The notes beneath the pieces were generated by a model, which made no database searches, was not told the DNA's origin, and saw nothing but the letters and a program-made list of their open reading frames with translations. Made by a program: the position numbers and the translations under genes. DNA of 64,000 nt, taken from NCBI RefSeq assembly GCF_001550095.1, contig NZ_LRUC01000046.1:1-64000 (forward strand). The letters run 5' to 3'. This DNA is from Celeribacter ethanolicus. GTDB taxonomy: Bacteria > Pseudomonadota > Alphaproteobacteria > Rhodobacterales > Rhodobacteraceae. Positions 39,598-48,961 of the stretch are shown here, piece by piece. Position 1 is the first letter of the stretch, and every line of letters starts with the position of its first letter.

Positions 39598-41853
39598 TTA
39601 AACGGTCACGCTGAGATCGCTCAGGGTCAGATCGCTTTCGGCAAAGGTGATCCCCTCCGCCGGGTTCACCATGGCCAGAAGCCGCGAGCTGCCGTCCTGC
39701 GTCAGGGTGATCTCGAACCGGTTCACCGCCGCATCGAAGCTGATCTCCACCGTGGCGTCGGGCGTCTCGGACAGATCGAGCGCAAGCACATCTTCGCCCG
39801 GGGTGAAATCCGAGATCGTGATGTGACCGGTCTGCTCCGCCTCCATCCCGGCCTCGGCGACGAGTGTCACGCTGTCCGCACCATCGCCGGTCACGACCTC
39901 GCCACCGGCCATCTGGGTGCTCTGCTGATAGACGGTGATGATGTCGTCCCCGGAACCGCCACCTTCTCTGAGATCGCCATAGACCGTGTCGTTGCTGGTC
40001 ACGATCAGCGTGTCATTGCCTTCTCCACCGGAGACGAACACGCCGTCATCGGCAATGCTCGTATTAATCACATCGTCACCCGCGTCGCCATAAATCCGGA
40101 CATGGTCGTAATAGCCATCTTCGAAGAGGGTGATGGTATCGTCGCCCGCATCGCCATGGACCACATAGGTGTCGGAGCTTGCGCCAATGGTGTCCGCGCC
40201 CTCGCCGCCGTCGATGGTGGAATACTCGCCGCCGAGCAGCGTATCGTCGCCTGCGCCGCCGTCGATCGTGTCATAGAACAGGCCGGTGATCGTGTCGTTG
40301 CCCTCGCCGCCGTAGAGATAATCCGAGGCGGCGGTCAAGACGCTGGTGTCCCCGGAGACGATGATGTCATCGCCCGCACCGCCATAGATCGTGTCGGAGC
40401 CGCCTTCGCCATCGAGGATGTCATTGCCCGCGCCGCCATAGATGACATCGTCGCCCGCACCGCCGGTGATGGTATCATCGCCTTCGAGCCCTGTGAGAAG
40501 ATTGTCGCCGTCATCGCCCTCAAGCACTGTCGGCAAGCCGTTGCCGGTGAGGCTGATCATGCTCAGCATCTCGTCCTCGCTCAGCAGATCTTGCCCGTCG
40601 GCCAGATAGATCGTCACCGGAGAAATCGCCTCGCCGTTCATGTCGAGATCGAGCGTGTAATAGGGGCCGTCCGCGTTCGAATGCAGACTGACGGAATAGG
40701 CCCAGCTCTCGTCCCAGCCGCTCAGCGACACCTCAAGCGTGTCGACGCCCGGTTCGAAATCCGTCACCACCGTGTTCCAGGCGTCCAGATCTTCTGCCTC
40801 GTCGAAAGAGGTGCCGGTTGTAAACGTGTCCGCCCCGTCGCCGCCGGTGGCAATCGCCTGTTGCTGCATGACAAGATGATCGTCGCCCGCGCCGCCATCC
40901 AGAATATCCATCGCGTCATCGGCCAGAATGTTTCCGACCCGCCCGCCGAGCAGGACGTCATTGCCGTCGCCGCCATAGAGGATGTCCGTGCCATCGCTGC
41001 CGACGATCATATCGTCGCCCGCGCCGCCATCGACCGCATCGTTGCCGGTTCCGGCCCAGATCTGGTCGTCACCGTCTTCCCCCAGAATCGTGTCGTCGCC
41101 GTTGTCGCCACTCAGACTGTCGTTGCCTTCCCCGCCGAAGATCAGGTCGTTGCCGCTGCCGCCGGAGACGATGTCATCGCCTTCATTGGCGTAGATGGCA
41201 TCATTGCCCATACCGCCCTGAACCAGATCGTCGCCCCAGCCGGCGTCTATGATGTCGATGCCGTTGCCGCCATAAAGACGATCCTCGCCGCCGCCGCCCG
41301 ACAGCATGTCGTTGCCTGCGCCGCCATAGAGCACATCGTGCCCGCTGCCGCCCGAGAGGACATCGTCGCCGTAATTGCCGTCGAGATAATCGTTGCCGCC
41401 TTCGCCCTGGAGCCAGTCGTCGCCGTGATCGCCATAGAGCAGATCGTCGCCGGTGCCGCCTTGCAGATGATCGTCGCCCCAACCGGCATACAGCGTGTCG
41501 CTGCCGGAGCCGCCTACCAGCCGGTCGTCGTCCTGCTGGCCGTTCAGAACGTCATCGCCCGTGCCGCCGAAAATCGTGTCATCGCCGCGGCCGCCCCGCA
41601 AAAGGTCATCACCCGCGCCACCGCGCATCTCATTGATGACGTCGCCGCCGTAGATCGTGTCATCCGAGGCGGAGCCGAAATTCCAGACCGTCGTGGTTTC
41701 GGTGTCGGAAAGATCATCGTCGGAAAGGTTCTCGCCGGAAAGCTCATCCGCGGCGGAGGGTTCCGCCTCGGTTTCATCCTCATCGGTGTCGAACAGACCG
41801 GTGGCCGCATAGGCTAGGGCAGACCCCGCCAAGAGCGTAAGAACAGACAGCAT
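39598..41853 (-). CDS. RTX-type calcium-binding repeat protein with N-terminal hydrophobic anchor
   Basis: 751 residues. Nonapeptide RTX repeats (GGxGxDxUx) fill residues about 70-320 (for example GGAGDDLLRGGRGDDTIFGG) and again 455-640. Each run forms a Ca2+-bound parallel beta-roll. The C-terminus (ITISDFTPGEDVLALDLS ... LLAMVNPAEGITFAESDL) is a beta-sandwich typical of bacterial RTX proteins. The N-terminus (MLSVLTLLAGSALAYAATGLF) is a hydrophobic helix followed by an acidic linker, unlike type I secreted RTX toxins. No linked hlyB/hlyD genes are seen. It may be surface-anchored; function unknown. Confidence 0.88.
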   Translation of the reverse strand: MLSVLTLLAGSALAYAATGLFDTDEDETEAEPSAADELSGENLSDDDLSDTETTTVWNFGSASDDTIYGGDVINEMRGGAGDDLLRGGRGDDTIFGGTGDDVLNGQQDDDRLVGGSGSDTLYAGWGDDHLQGGTGDDLLYGDHGDDWLQGEGGNDYLDGNYGDDVLSGGSGHDVLYGGAGNDMLSGGGGEDRLYGGNGIDIIDAGWGDDLVQGGMGNDAIYANEGDDIVSGGSGNDLIFGGEGNDSLSGDNGDDTILGEDGDDQIWAGTGNDAVDGGAGDDMIVGSDGTDILYGGDGNDVLLGGRVGNILADDAMDILDGGAGDDHLVMQQQAIATGGDGADTFTTGTSFDEAEDLDAWNTVVTDFEPGVDTLEVSLSGWDESWAYSVSLHSNADGPYYTLDLDMNGEAISPVTIYLADGQDLLSEDEMLSMISLTGNGLPTVLEGDDGDNLLTGLEGDDTITGGAGDDVIYGGAGNDILDGEGGSDTIYGGAGDDIIVSGDTSVLTAASDYLYGGEGNDTITGLFYDTIDGGAGDDTLLGGEYSTIDGGEGADTIGASSDTYVVHGDAGDDTITLFEDGYYDHVRIYGDAGDDVINTSIADDGVFVSGGEGNDTLIVTSNDTVYGDLREGGGSGDDIITVYQQSTQMAGGEVVTGDGADSVTLVAEAGMEAEQTGHITISDFTPGEDVLALDLSETPDATVEISFDAAVNRFEITLTQDGSSRLLAMVNPAEGITFAESDLTLSDLSVTV

Positions 41854-41871
41854 ATTTACCCCACAGCAAAT

Positions 41872-41902
41872 GCATTTTTATTAACCATTTATTAATAAAT
41901 GC
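41872..41902. promoter_or_regulatory. AT-rich inverted repeat upstream of the RTX gene
   Basis: GCATTTTTATTAA (41872-41884) and TTAATAAATGC (41892-41902) form an imperfect inverted repeat about 20 bp before the RTX start codon. The position and composition suggest a regulator site or RNA hairpin in the leader. Confidence 0.3.
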
Positions 41903-41983
41903 CCAATATACGCGGGAGTCCATGGGAAAAAGACGAAAATACGGCACTCGGCATGTAGGCGCGACAGAGCTGTAAAATGCCGG

Positions 41984-42769
41984 TCATTGTGTCAGTTGTA
42001 CGAACAATTCACTCAACCGTTCCGCTTCCTCCGCCAAGCCCCAAGGCACATTGACGAAAACCATGCCGGAGCCGATCATGCCATGACCTTCGCGGGCGGG
42101 CGGGAAACGAACCTCGTGCCTGAAAAATCCGGGCAAACCGGCGGTCTCCAGAGACCGAATCATGCTGCTATGCGCCCCCGTGGTCAGGATCGGATACCAG
42201 AGCGCAATGACACCGACGTTCCACTTGCGATGCAGCTTGGCGATGAAGCCGGGGATCGTCGCATAATCGGATTTGATTTCGTAGGGCGGGTCGATCAGGA
42301 TCAGACCGCGCCGGGGGGCTGGCGGGCAGAGGCTCTGGGCAAAAGCGAAACCGTCTTCCCTGACAAGATGCGCGCCGGTGCCCCGCATCGCCGCTTTCAG
42401 ATGATCGAATTCGCCGGGATGCAGCTCGGCGAGGTGGATCTTGTCGATGTCGCGCAACAGGGCAGCCGCAATCGCGGGCGAGCCGGGATAGATCGTTTCG
42501 CCATGGCGGGACGAGACCGCCAGACGCGCACGGCTATAGGGATGATCCGGTCCGAACCATTCCGCAACCTTGAGAATGCCCGCCGCTGCCTCGCCGGTCT
42601 TTTGTGCCTGATCGCCCGAAAGATCGTAAAGCCCGCGCCCGGCATGGGTTTCGAGATAGCTGACCGGCTTGTCCTTGCGCGTCATGTAATCGAGCGCCAT
42701 GGCCAGCAGTCCGTGCTTTTGCACATCCGCCAGATTTCCGGCGTGAAACCCGTGTTGATAGGACAGCAT
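41984..42769 (-). CDS. rlmJ: 23S rRNA (adenine-2030-N6)-methyltransferase
   Basis: About 261 residues. MLSYQHGFHAGNLADVQKHGLL is the RlmJ opening, ETHAGRGLYDL binds S-adenosylmethionine and IDPPYE is the catalytic DPPY motif of N6-adenine methyltransferases. ATG 42769 overlaps the upstream gene's stop by one base (TGATG), so that gene and rlmJ form an operon. The enzyme modifies A2030 of 23S rRNA. Confidence 0.92.
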   Translation of the reverse strand: MLSYQHGFHAGNLADVQKHGLLAMALDYMTRKDKPVSYLETHAGRGLYDLSGDQAQKTGEAAAGILKVAEWFGPDHPYSRARLAVSSRHGETIYPGSPAIAAALLRDIDKIHLAELHPGEFDHLKAAMRGTGAHLVREDGFAFAQSLCPPAPRRGLILIDPPYEIKSDYATIPGFIAKLHRKWNVGVIALWYPILTTGAHSSMIRSLETAGLPGFFRHEVRFPPAREGHGMIGSGMVFVNVPWGLAEEAERLSELFVQLTQ

Positions 42770-44094
42770 CAGACGTCCGCCAGCGGTCGGATCTTGAGCT
42801 TGGTGATGCGGTTGTCCTTGCGTTCCATCACCTCGAACCGATAGCCGTGAAACGAAAACACCTGACCGGGCACGGGGATGGTCTGGGCCTCGTGGATCAC
42901 CAGGCCGGCCATTGTGTTGGCCTCCTCGTCGGGCATGGCGCAGTCCGTCCAGCGATTGAAATCGCGGATCGTCATGCCGCCGTCGATTTCCCAATCGCCG
43001 GTCTCGCCGGATTGCTTCGGCGCATCCTCGGAACGGTCGAACTCGTCGGTGATTTCTCCCACGATCTCTTCCAGAATGTCTTCGAGCGTGATCAGCCCCT
43101 GAAGCGCCCCGTATTCATCGACCACAAGGGCGAAATGCGTGTGGCGCTTGAGAAATTGTCGCATCTGGTCGTCGAGTGTGGTGGTTTCCGGCACGAAATA
43201 GGGCTTCATCGCCACGGTCATCACGTCGAAATCGGAGAAATCCACCAGCATGGTCGGGTTCTCCGATTCATGTGCCACCCTGTCGGCATGCATGCCGCGC
43301 AACAGGTCCTTGGAATGCAGCACGCCGACGATGTTCTCCGGGTCGTCGCGATACAGCGGAATGCGGGTGTGCGGGCTTTTCAGCGAGCGTTCGAGGATCT
43401 CGCGCGCGGGCAGGTCGACATCCAGCATTTCGATCTGCGAGCGGTGCAGCATGATCTCCTCGACGGTGCGGTCCGCCAGATCGAGCGCGCCCAGCAGACG
43501 GTCGCGATCTTCCTTCTCCACGGTGCCCTCGGACATGCCAAGGGTGATGGCGCCGACGATCTCTTCCTTGACGGCGAGAACGCCCGCATTCGGATCGGTC
43601 TGAACCCCGAACAGCCGCAACAGCCCGCGCACCAGAAGCCGCACGAAGGCCACCACGGGGGCGAAGACCTTGACCACCACGGCGATCGGACCGGCGACGC
43701 GGGCGGCGGCCATCTCCGGGTTGGTGATCGCATAAGTCTTTGGCAGAACTTCGGAAAAGATCAGAACCAGCACGGTCATGATCATTGTCGCAAAGGCCAC
43801 GCCGTTCTGGCCGAACAGCTTGGTGAACAGCGCCGTCGTCAGCGAGGTCGCCAGAATGTTCACAAGGTTGTTGCCCAGAAGCACCGAGCCGATCAGCCGT
43901 TCGCTGTCCTCGGTCACGCTGAGCGCGCGCTCGGCACCCTTGTCGCCCTTGTCGGCCTGGGCGCGCAGCTTGCCGCGCGAGGCGGCGGTCAATGCGGTCT
44001 CGGAGCCGGAGAAAAACGCGGACAACACCAAAAGCCCCGCAATCGCGGCGGCGGTGATCCAGAAGGCGGCGTCAAGCAAGGAAGTCTCTGTCAT
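42769..44094 (-). CDS. CNNM/CorC-family transporter-associated protein (HlyC/CorC type)
   Basis: 441 residues. An N-terminal CNNM membrane domain (about 1-190, LSAFFSGSETALTAASRGKL, LLGNNLVNILATSLTTALF, LVLIFSEVLPKTYAI), a CBS pair (195-330, LADRTVEEIMLHRSQIEMLD; HFALVVDEYGALQGLITLEDILEEIVGEI) and a CorC/HlyC domain at the C-terminus. Relatives are implicated in Mg2+ and Co2+ efflux. Normal length. Upstream, about 200 bp separate it from xerD on the same strand. Confidence 0.9.
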   Translation of the reverse strand: MTETSLLDAAFWITAAAIAGLLVLSAFFSGSETALTAASRGKLRAQADKGDKGAERALSVTEDSERLIGSVLLGNNLVNILATSLTTALFTKLFGQNGVAFATMIMTVLVLIFSEVLPKTYAITNPEMAAARVAGPIAVVVKVFAPVVAFVRLLVRGLLRLFGVQTDPNAGVLAVKEEIVGAITLGMSEGTVEKEDRDRLLGALDLADRTVEEIMLHRSQIEMLDVDLPAREILERSLKSPHTRIPLYRDDPENIVGVLHSKDLLRGMHADRVAHESENPTMLVDFSDFDVMTVAMKPYFVPETTTLDDQMRQFLKRHTHFALVVDEYGALQGLITLEDILEEIVGEITDEFDRSEDAPKQSGETGDWEIDGGMTIRDFNRWTDCAMPDEEANTMAGLVIHEAQTIPVPGQVFSFHGYRFEVMERKDNRITKLKIRPLADV

Positions 44095-44294
44095 GGCATG
44101 GTTATGGGCATGCGGAGGCGTCTTCGCAAGAGGCTCTCAAGGCCATAAGTGCCTGTCATGAAAAAAGCCACCTTGTCGTCGAAAAGGCCGGTCGGATTTG
44201 CGTCGGCTTTGCGTCGGACTTTTGTCGGGCACCTGTATGGCAACAGGTCCCTCAGGGCTTACGGCTTTCCGATGGCGAAAATACTCGGATCGCC

Positions 44295-45236
44295 TCAGCC
44301 TTCCGCCAGCGGATGCTTGGTCAACACCAGTTCCCTGAGCCGTTCGTCGAGCACATGGGTGTAGATCTCTGTCGTCGAAAGATCGGCATGGCCCAGAAGC
44401 GTCTGGATCGCGCGCAGATCGGCGCCATGAGCCAGTAGATGGGTCGCGAAGGCGTGGCGCAGCGTGTGCGGCGTGACCTTGGCGGGCGACACGCCGGCCT
44501 GAACCGAGATGTCCTTGATCAGCTTGTAAAACCCGTCGCGGGTGATGTGACCCAGCTTGCCACGCGAGGGAAAGAGAAAGGCCGAAGCCTTTGCCCCGGT
44601 CTCACGTTTCGCCAGATCCTCGGCGGCATCGCGCACCGCCAACCAGTCCCTGAGCGCGGCGCGGGCAGGCTCCGACAGCGGCACCATGCGTTCCTTGCCG
44701 CCCTTGCCCATGATCAGCAACAGCCGGGGATCGCCGCGTGTGGCTGAGACAGGCAGAGACACGAGTTCCGACACGCGCATGCCGGTGGCGTAGAGGATTT
44801 CCATCAGGCAGGCGTTGCGCAGCCGTTCGGCCTCCGTCCGGCCCATGGCGCGGGCCGCGTCGAGCAGGCGCGACACCTCCTCTTCGGACAGGGTTTTCGG
44901 CAGGCGTTTCGTGCGTCCCGGCCCCTTGATCTGGATCGCCGGATTGTCCCCGCGCCAGCCCTCTTCAAAGGCGAAACGATAAAGCTGTTTGATCGAGGAG
45001 AGCCGCCGTGCCCGGGTCGACTGCGCCAGCCCCTCGGCCTCGCAGGCGACGAGATAGCGCTCGATCTGATCGCGAGTGGCGGTCTCGAACGTGGCGCCTT
45101 TGCGGGTCAGCCATTCGGAGAAGCCCACAAGATCGCGCCCGTAGGACAGCCGCGTGTTTTCCGCCGCGCCCAGCTCTGCCATCTGCGCCTCGGCAAAGGC
45201 CGAAATCCAGCGGGCGTCTGAAGCCGCAAGGCTCAT
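44295..45236 (-). CDS. xerD: Tyrosine recombinase XerD
   Basis: 313 residues. SAM-like N-terminal domain (about 10-95), then the catalytic domain with the tyrosine recombinase residues: Arg in YATGMRVSELVSL, HTLRHAFATHLL, LGHADLSTTEIYTHV (Tyr nucleophile). Length fits XerD, which with XerC resolves chromosome dimers at dif. Its ATG overlaps the upstream gene's stop by four bases (ATGA). Confidence 0.9.
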   Translation of the reverse strand: MSLAASDARWISAFAEAQMAELGAAENTRLSYGRDLVGFSEWLTRKGATFETATRDQIERYLVACEAEGLAQSTRARRLSSIKQLYRFAFEEGWRGDNPAIQIKGPGRTKRLPKTLSEEEVSRLLDAARAMGRTEAERLRNACLMEILYATGMRVSELVSLPVSATRGDPRLLLIMGKGGKERMVPLSEPARAALRDWLAVRDAAEDLAKRETGAKASAFLFPSRGKLGHITRDGFYKLIKDISVQAGVSPAKVTPHTLRHAFATHLLAHGADLRAIQTLLGHADLSTTEIYTHVLDERLRELVLTKHPLAEG

Positions 45237-46816
45237 CCGCGTCGTTCCAGCAAGAGAAGCTCCAAAGAGGCCCGCCGCGCCGTGGCCTCAAGCCCGATGG
45301 CGCGGAAGAACTGGATCGCATCGGACAGCTCATCGAGATCGCCCGCAGCCCCGCCTTCGAGGAGTTCGATGCCACGCAGGATCGCTTCGCCCAAGCGTTG
45401 TTCGGTCACCAGGGTTTCGAGCCGGACGGGAACGCCCGTGGCGCGGAAGCCCGCCGCGATGGCGCGGGCCTGCGCATCGCTCTGGCGCTGGGTCGGCAGG
45501 TTGCCGGTGGCGATGCCATGCAGGAAAATCTGATCGCGGGACAGCGGCATGCTCCATTTCAACGCGATCTTTTCATAATCCGGCGACAGCAGCGCCACTT
45601 CAAACGCGATCTCGGAGGCCTCGCCGGTGAGCGGCAAGGCGGCGAGACGCTGGGCGAAGAGTTCGGCGAAGACCGGTTGCAGACCGGAGGCACGCATCGC
45701 GTCCCAGACCTTGGGCAGGCGGAGCGAAACGATTTCGATGTCGTTTCGTGCCAGCGCGGTTTCGAAGCTTTGCAGCGCGTCGATCCGGTCCCAGATGCCG
45801 CCCGAGGCCGCCGGAAGATGTTCGGACCAGATGCCGAGCCAGCGGTTGGGCGAGAGCGCGCCGACGCGCGCCAGACGCTCGGCTGCGGTGGCACGGGCCT
45901 TCCAGCCGGAGGTGGCACGCAGGTCGGATTGCGCGAAGGCCAGCGGCAGGGACGAGGTCGGCAGCGGCTCACCGATGGCTTCCATCAGGCGGAAGGTGAG
46001 CGGCGTCGGATGATCCGGCACGGGCAGGGGCGGTTCGCCCTCGAACAGCTCGGGATCGAGAAAGCGCGCCAGAAGCGTGCCCTGATCCTCGCGAATGAGG
46101 CCCAGCGCCTCGCCGGTTTCCAGCGTCAGCGCCGCCGCACTCCAGTCGCCGCCGCGCGCGAGGCAGAAGATCCGGGCCTGAAGCGCGGGCGAGAGGCCGG
46201 GCGTGTGATTGAGCCGGGCGCAGGCGGCGTCTTCGGTGCCCAGAAGCAGCTTGGTGTCGAAGGCGCGGCGGAAAATCTCCGGCGTGGTGAGGCCCGCAAG
46301 CTCCATCAGCGCATCGGCCTCGTCCAGCAGCCCCTGTGCCAGAAGCGCGTCGATCCGGGCGAGGAACAGCCGCCCGTCGCGATCCGATTGCACCGGCGGG
46401 TCGAGTTCCGCGAGCACCAGCGTGTTCAGGAGCCGTCGCGAGGCGGGCAAAAGATCGGAGCGGGCGGAAATCGTGGTGATGCGCCGGGCGATGTCGGTGG
46501 CCGTGGACGCCCCCCAGAGGTTGCGCGGCAGGCCCGTCGTGGAGGCGGGCAGGAGCCCGGCGGCGTCCGGGTCGGGCGCATCGAGCGGGATCACCGTGAC
46601 CTCTTCGGGCAGGGCGTTCTCGGAAATGTCGCTGGCCTCGGGGGCGGTGAGCGGGCGCGGGGTCTCGAGCGTGTCGGACAGCCAGTCGATGGCCGAGAGC
46701 GGTTTGTCGCCCGCAGCGGTCTGGGCCGCGAGGGGCAGGGCCGCGAGCAGCAGGGACAGCGTCAGGCCGGTTGTGACGCCGAACTGTCGGCGAGAGAGCG
46801 GCGAGGGCGCGCACAT
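45233..46816 (-). CDS. Hypothetical exported protein coupled to xerD
   Basis: About 527 residues from ATG 46816. The start LSRRQFGVTTGLTLSLLLAALPLAAQ looks like a Tat-type signal (SRRQF). The rest is alpha-helical and rich in Ala/Leu with repeated ARIDALLAQGLLDEADALMELAG-type helical hairpins, suggesting TPR-like solenoid packing. No known family recognised. It overlaps xerD by four bases and follows the small membrane-protein gene 46828-46965 by 11 bp, so the three probably form one operon. Function unknown. Confidence 0.7.
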   Translation of the reverse strand: MCAPSPLSRRQFGVTTGLTLSLLLAALPLAAQTAAGDKPLSAIDWLSDTLETPRPLTAPEASDISENALPEEVTVIPLDAPDPDAAGLLPASTTGLPRNLWGASTATDIARRITTISARSDLLPASRRLLNTLVLAELDPPVQSDRDGRLFLARIDALLAQGLLDEADALMELAGLTTPEIFRRAFDTKLLLGTEDAACARLNHTPGLSPALQARIFCLARGGDWSAAALTLETGEALGLIREDQGTLLARFLDPELFEGEPPLPVPDHPTPLTFRLMEAIGEPLPTSSLPLAFAQSDLRATSGWKARATAAERLARVGALSPNRWLGIWSEHLPAASGGIWDRIDALQSFETALARNDIEIVSLRLPKVWDAMRASGLQPVFAELFAQRLAALPLTGEASEIAFEVALLSPDYEKIALKWSMPLSRDQIFLHGIATGNLPTQRQSDAQARAIAAGFRATGVPVRLETLVTEQRLGEAILRGIELLEGGAAGDLDELSDAIQFFRAIGLEATARRASLELLLLERRG

Positions 46817-46827
46817 GGGCGAGGCGC

Positions 46828-46965
46828 CTATTTCAGCTCGAGCGTCACGGGGGCGCGTTGTTCGCTGCGCTCGGGCGACAAATCGCCGACATAGGCGAAT
46901 CCGATGAAGCCGATGAGGCCGAGAAGGATGAGGACGGCCAGAAGCCGGAAAAGGAATTTGCGCAA
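46828..46965 (-). CDS. Small single-pass membrane protein with TTG start (45 residues)
   Basis: Translation from TTG 46965 gives a basic start, a membrane helix (LLAVLILLGLIGFIGFAYVG) and a polar tail ending VTLELK. GGAGG lies nine bases before the TTG. It ends 11 bp before the next gene on the same strand and is too short for most gene finders. Third-base usage is GC-rich like its neighbours. Function unknown; it may be an accessory of the downstream exported protein. Confidence 0.7.
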   Translation of the reverse strand: MRKFLFRLLAVLILLGLIGFIGFAYVGDLSPERSEQRAPVTLELK

Positions 46966-47148
46966 AGTTCACTGCCTCCGTTGCGCCGGGACCCGCCGGT
47001 CGGACTGTTGTCGTCCGTGATTTTCCGCCGGTCCCGGGTTTTCTCGGTTTTATATATGGCATTTTTCGCAAGATCACGCCATTGAGGGGGCGAAATTTTC
47101 ATCGGCGGGAAATTGCCGCCCATGTGAGGGCGACGAAGGGGTGAGTGC

Positions 47149-47694
47149 GTGACCGGGTTGAGAAAGACCGTGGCCCTTGTGGGCATGATGGGGGCGGGAA
47201 AGACGGCGGTGGGCAAGGTGCTTGCCACACGGCTTGGCGTGCCCTTTCTCGATTCGGATCAGGAGATCGAAAAAGCTGCCGACCGCAGCATCGCGGAGAT
47301 TTTCACCCGCGATGGCGAGGCGTTCTTTCGGGCGCGAGAGACCGAGGTGATCGGGCGCCTGCTGGACACCGAGCGCGGTATCCTGTCGACCGGCGGCGGT
47401 GCGTTTCTCTCCGAGATCAACCGTGCGACGATCGCCGAGAAGGGCATCGCGGTTTGGCTCAAGGCCGATCTCGACCTGTTGTGGAGCCGGGTGAAACACA
47501 AGAACACGCGGCCGCTTCTGCGTACCGCGAATCCCTATGAGACGCTCCGCGAGCTGGTGGCGGCGCGCACGCCGTCTTACGAGATGGCGGGCATCGTGGT
47601 CGAATCCGAACCGGGCCTGTCGATCGAGGCCATGGCCGACAAGGTGATCGAGGCGCTCAAGGCCCATGGTGGAATTCTGGAGGACAATCAATGA
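47149..47694 (+). CDS. aroK: Shikimate kinase
   Basis: 181 residues from GTG 47149. Walker A is GMMGAGKTAVGK (11-22), the shikimate-binding DSDQEIE and RETEVIGRLL follow, and RGILSTGGGAFL carries the GGG loop. It phosphorylates shikimate with ATP in aromatic amino acid synthesis. Its end overlaps the ATG of aroB by four bases. The divergent side holds the small membrane protein/xerD operon. Confidence 0.93.
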   Translation: MTGLRKTVALVGMMGAGKTAVGKVLATRLGVPFLDSDQEIEKAADRSIAEIFTRDGEAFFRARETEVIGRLLDTERGILSTGGGAFLSEINRATIAEKGIAVWLKADLDLLWSRVKHKNTRPLLRTANPYETLRELVAARTPSYEMAGIVVESEPGLSIEAMADKVIEALKAHGGILEDNQ

Positions 47695-48800
47695 GCTACC
47701 AAACCGTTCACGTGCCTTTGGGGGATCGCGCCTATGATGTGCGGATCGGTGAGGGACTGGTGGCCGAGGCGGGGGCGCATATCGCGCCTCTGTTGGGCAA
47801 GAAGAAAAAGGTTTTCGTGCTGACCGACGAGACCGTCGCGGGGCTGCATCTTGAGACATTGCGGGCAGGGCTTGCGAGCGCGGGCATCGACATGGTGGCT
47901 CTGGCGCTTCCGGCGGGCGAGAGCACCAAGGGCTGGCCGCAGTTCACCCGCGCGGTGGAATGGCTTTTGGCCGAGAAATGCGAACGCCGCGACATCGTTG
48001 TGGCCTTTGGTGGCGGTGTGATCGGCGATCTGGCGGGGTTCGCCGCCTCGGTCCTGCGCCGGGGCGTGCGCTTCGTGCAGATCCCGACGACGCTTCTGGC
48101 GCAGGTCGACAGCTCGGTCGGTGGCAAAACCGGAATCAACGCGCCGCAGGGCAAGAACCTGATCGGCGCCTTCCATCAGCCCTCTCTGGTGCTCGCCGAT
48201 ATTGCCATCCTCGGCACGCTGACCGCGCGCGATTTCCTCGCGGGTTACGGCGAGGTGCAGAAATACGGGCTTTTGGGCGACGAGGGCTTTTTCGAATGGC
48301 TGGAGGCCAACGGACCGAAACTGGCGGCGGGCGATATGGCGCTTCGGGCCGAGGCGGTGCGGCATTCGGTGCAGATGAAGGCCGATATTGTCGTGCGCGA
48401 CGAAACCGAACAGGGCGACCGCGCGCTTTTGAACCTCGGGCATACCTTCTGCCATGCGCTGGAAGCGGCGACCGGCTATTCCGACCGGCTTTTGCATGGC
48501 GAGGGCGTGGCCATCGGATGCGCACTGGCGTTCGAGCTGTCCGCGCGTCTGGGCCTGTGTTCGCAAGAGGCCCCGAGCCGGGTGCGCGAACACCTCAAGG
48601 CGATGGGCATGAAATGCGATCTCAAGGACATCCCCGGCGATCTGCCCACGGCCGAGGCGCTCGTCGATCTGATGGCGCAGGACAAAAAGGTGCTCGACGG
48701 TCAGCTCCGGTTCATCCTCGCGCGGGGCATCGGATCGGCCTTCGTGACAGCGGATGTGCCGCGTGAGGCGGTGCTCGCGGTGTTGCGCGACGGTCTCTGA
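47691..48800 (+). CDS. aroB: 3-Dehydroquinate synthase
   Basis: 369 residues. NAD-binding GGGVIGDLAGFAAS (about 105-118), QIPTTLLAQVDSSVGGKTGIN, and the metal-binding region ALLNLGHTFCHALEAATGYSDRLLHGEGVAIG are all typical of AroB. The enzyme converts DAHP to 3-dehydroquinate. aroK-aroB order and overlap are conserved in many proteobacteria. Confidence 0.95.
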   Translation: MSYQTVHVPLGDRAYDVRIGEGLVAEAGAHIAPLLGKKKKVFVLTDETVAGLHLETLRAGLASAGIDMVALALPAGESTKGWPQFTRAVEWLLAEKCERRDIVVAFGGGVIGDLAGFAASVLRRGVRFVQIPTTLLAQVDSSVGGKTGINAPQGKNLIGAFHQPSLVLADIAILGTLTARDFLAGYGEVQKYGLLGDEGFFEWLEANGPKLAAGDMALRAEAVRHSVQMKADIVVRDETEQGDRALLNLGHTFCHALEAATGYSDRLLHGEGVAIGCALAFELSARLGLCSQEAPSRVREHLKAMGMKCDLKDIPGDLPTAEALVDLMAQDKKVLDGQLRFILARGIGSAFVTADVPREAVLAVLRDGL

Positions 48801-48828
48801 AAACGACAAATAATCTTTGCCGTTTGAA

Positions 48829-48851
48829 CCAGCCCCTATGGGAGGGGCTGG
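48829..48851 (+). other. Hairpin after aroB
   Basis: CCAGCCCCT (48829-48837) pairs with AGGGGCTGG (48843-48851) with a five-base loop. It is followed by A residues, not T, so termination is uncertain; it may limit transcript ends between aroB and the GGDEF gene. Confidence 0.4.
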
Positions 48852-48961
48852 AAAAAAGGTTCATACTTCAAAAATAGCTTGTCCCGACGTCTCGGGCGAA
48901 TCCGATGGGGGTTCGAACATAGATTGATGAATTGTCACCCCTGAACACATGGGGAAAGGTT

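Noticed and set aside
39823-41817. Plus-strand 664-residue frame rich in Ala/Val/Ile
   Set aside because: Shadow of the RTX repeats; the repetitive protein arises from repetitive codons on the opposite strand.
48905-48930. tRNA-like GGGGTTCGAACA word near the GGDEF gene
   Set aside because: No acceptor or D arm can be folded and no CCA end follows.
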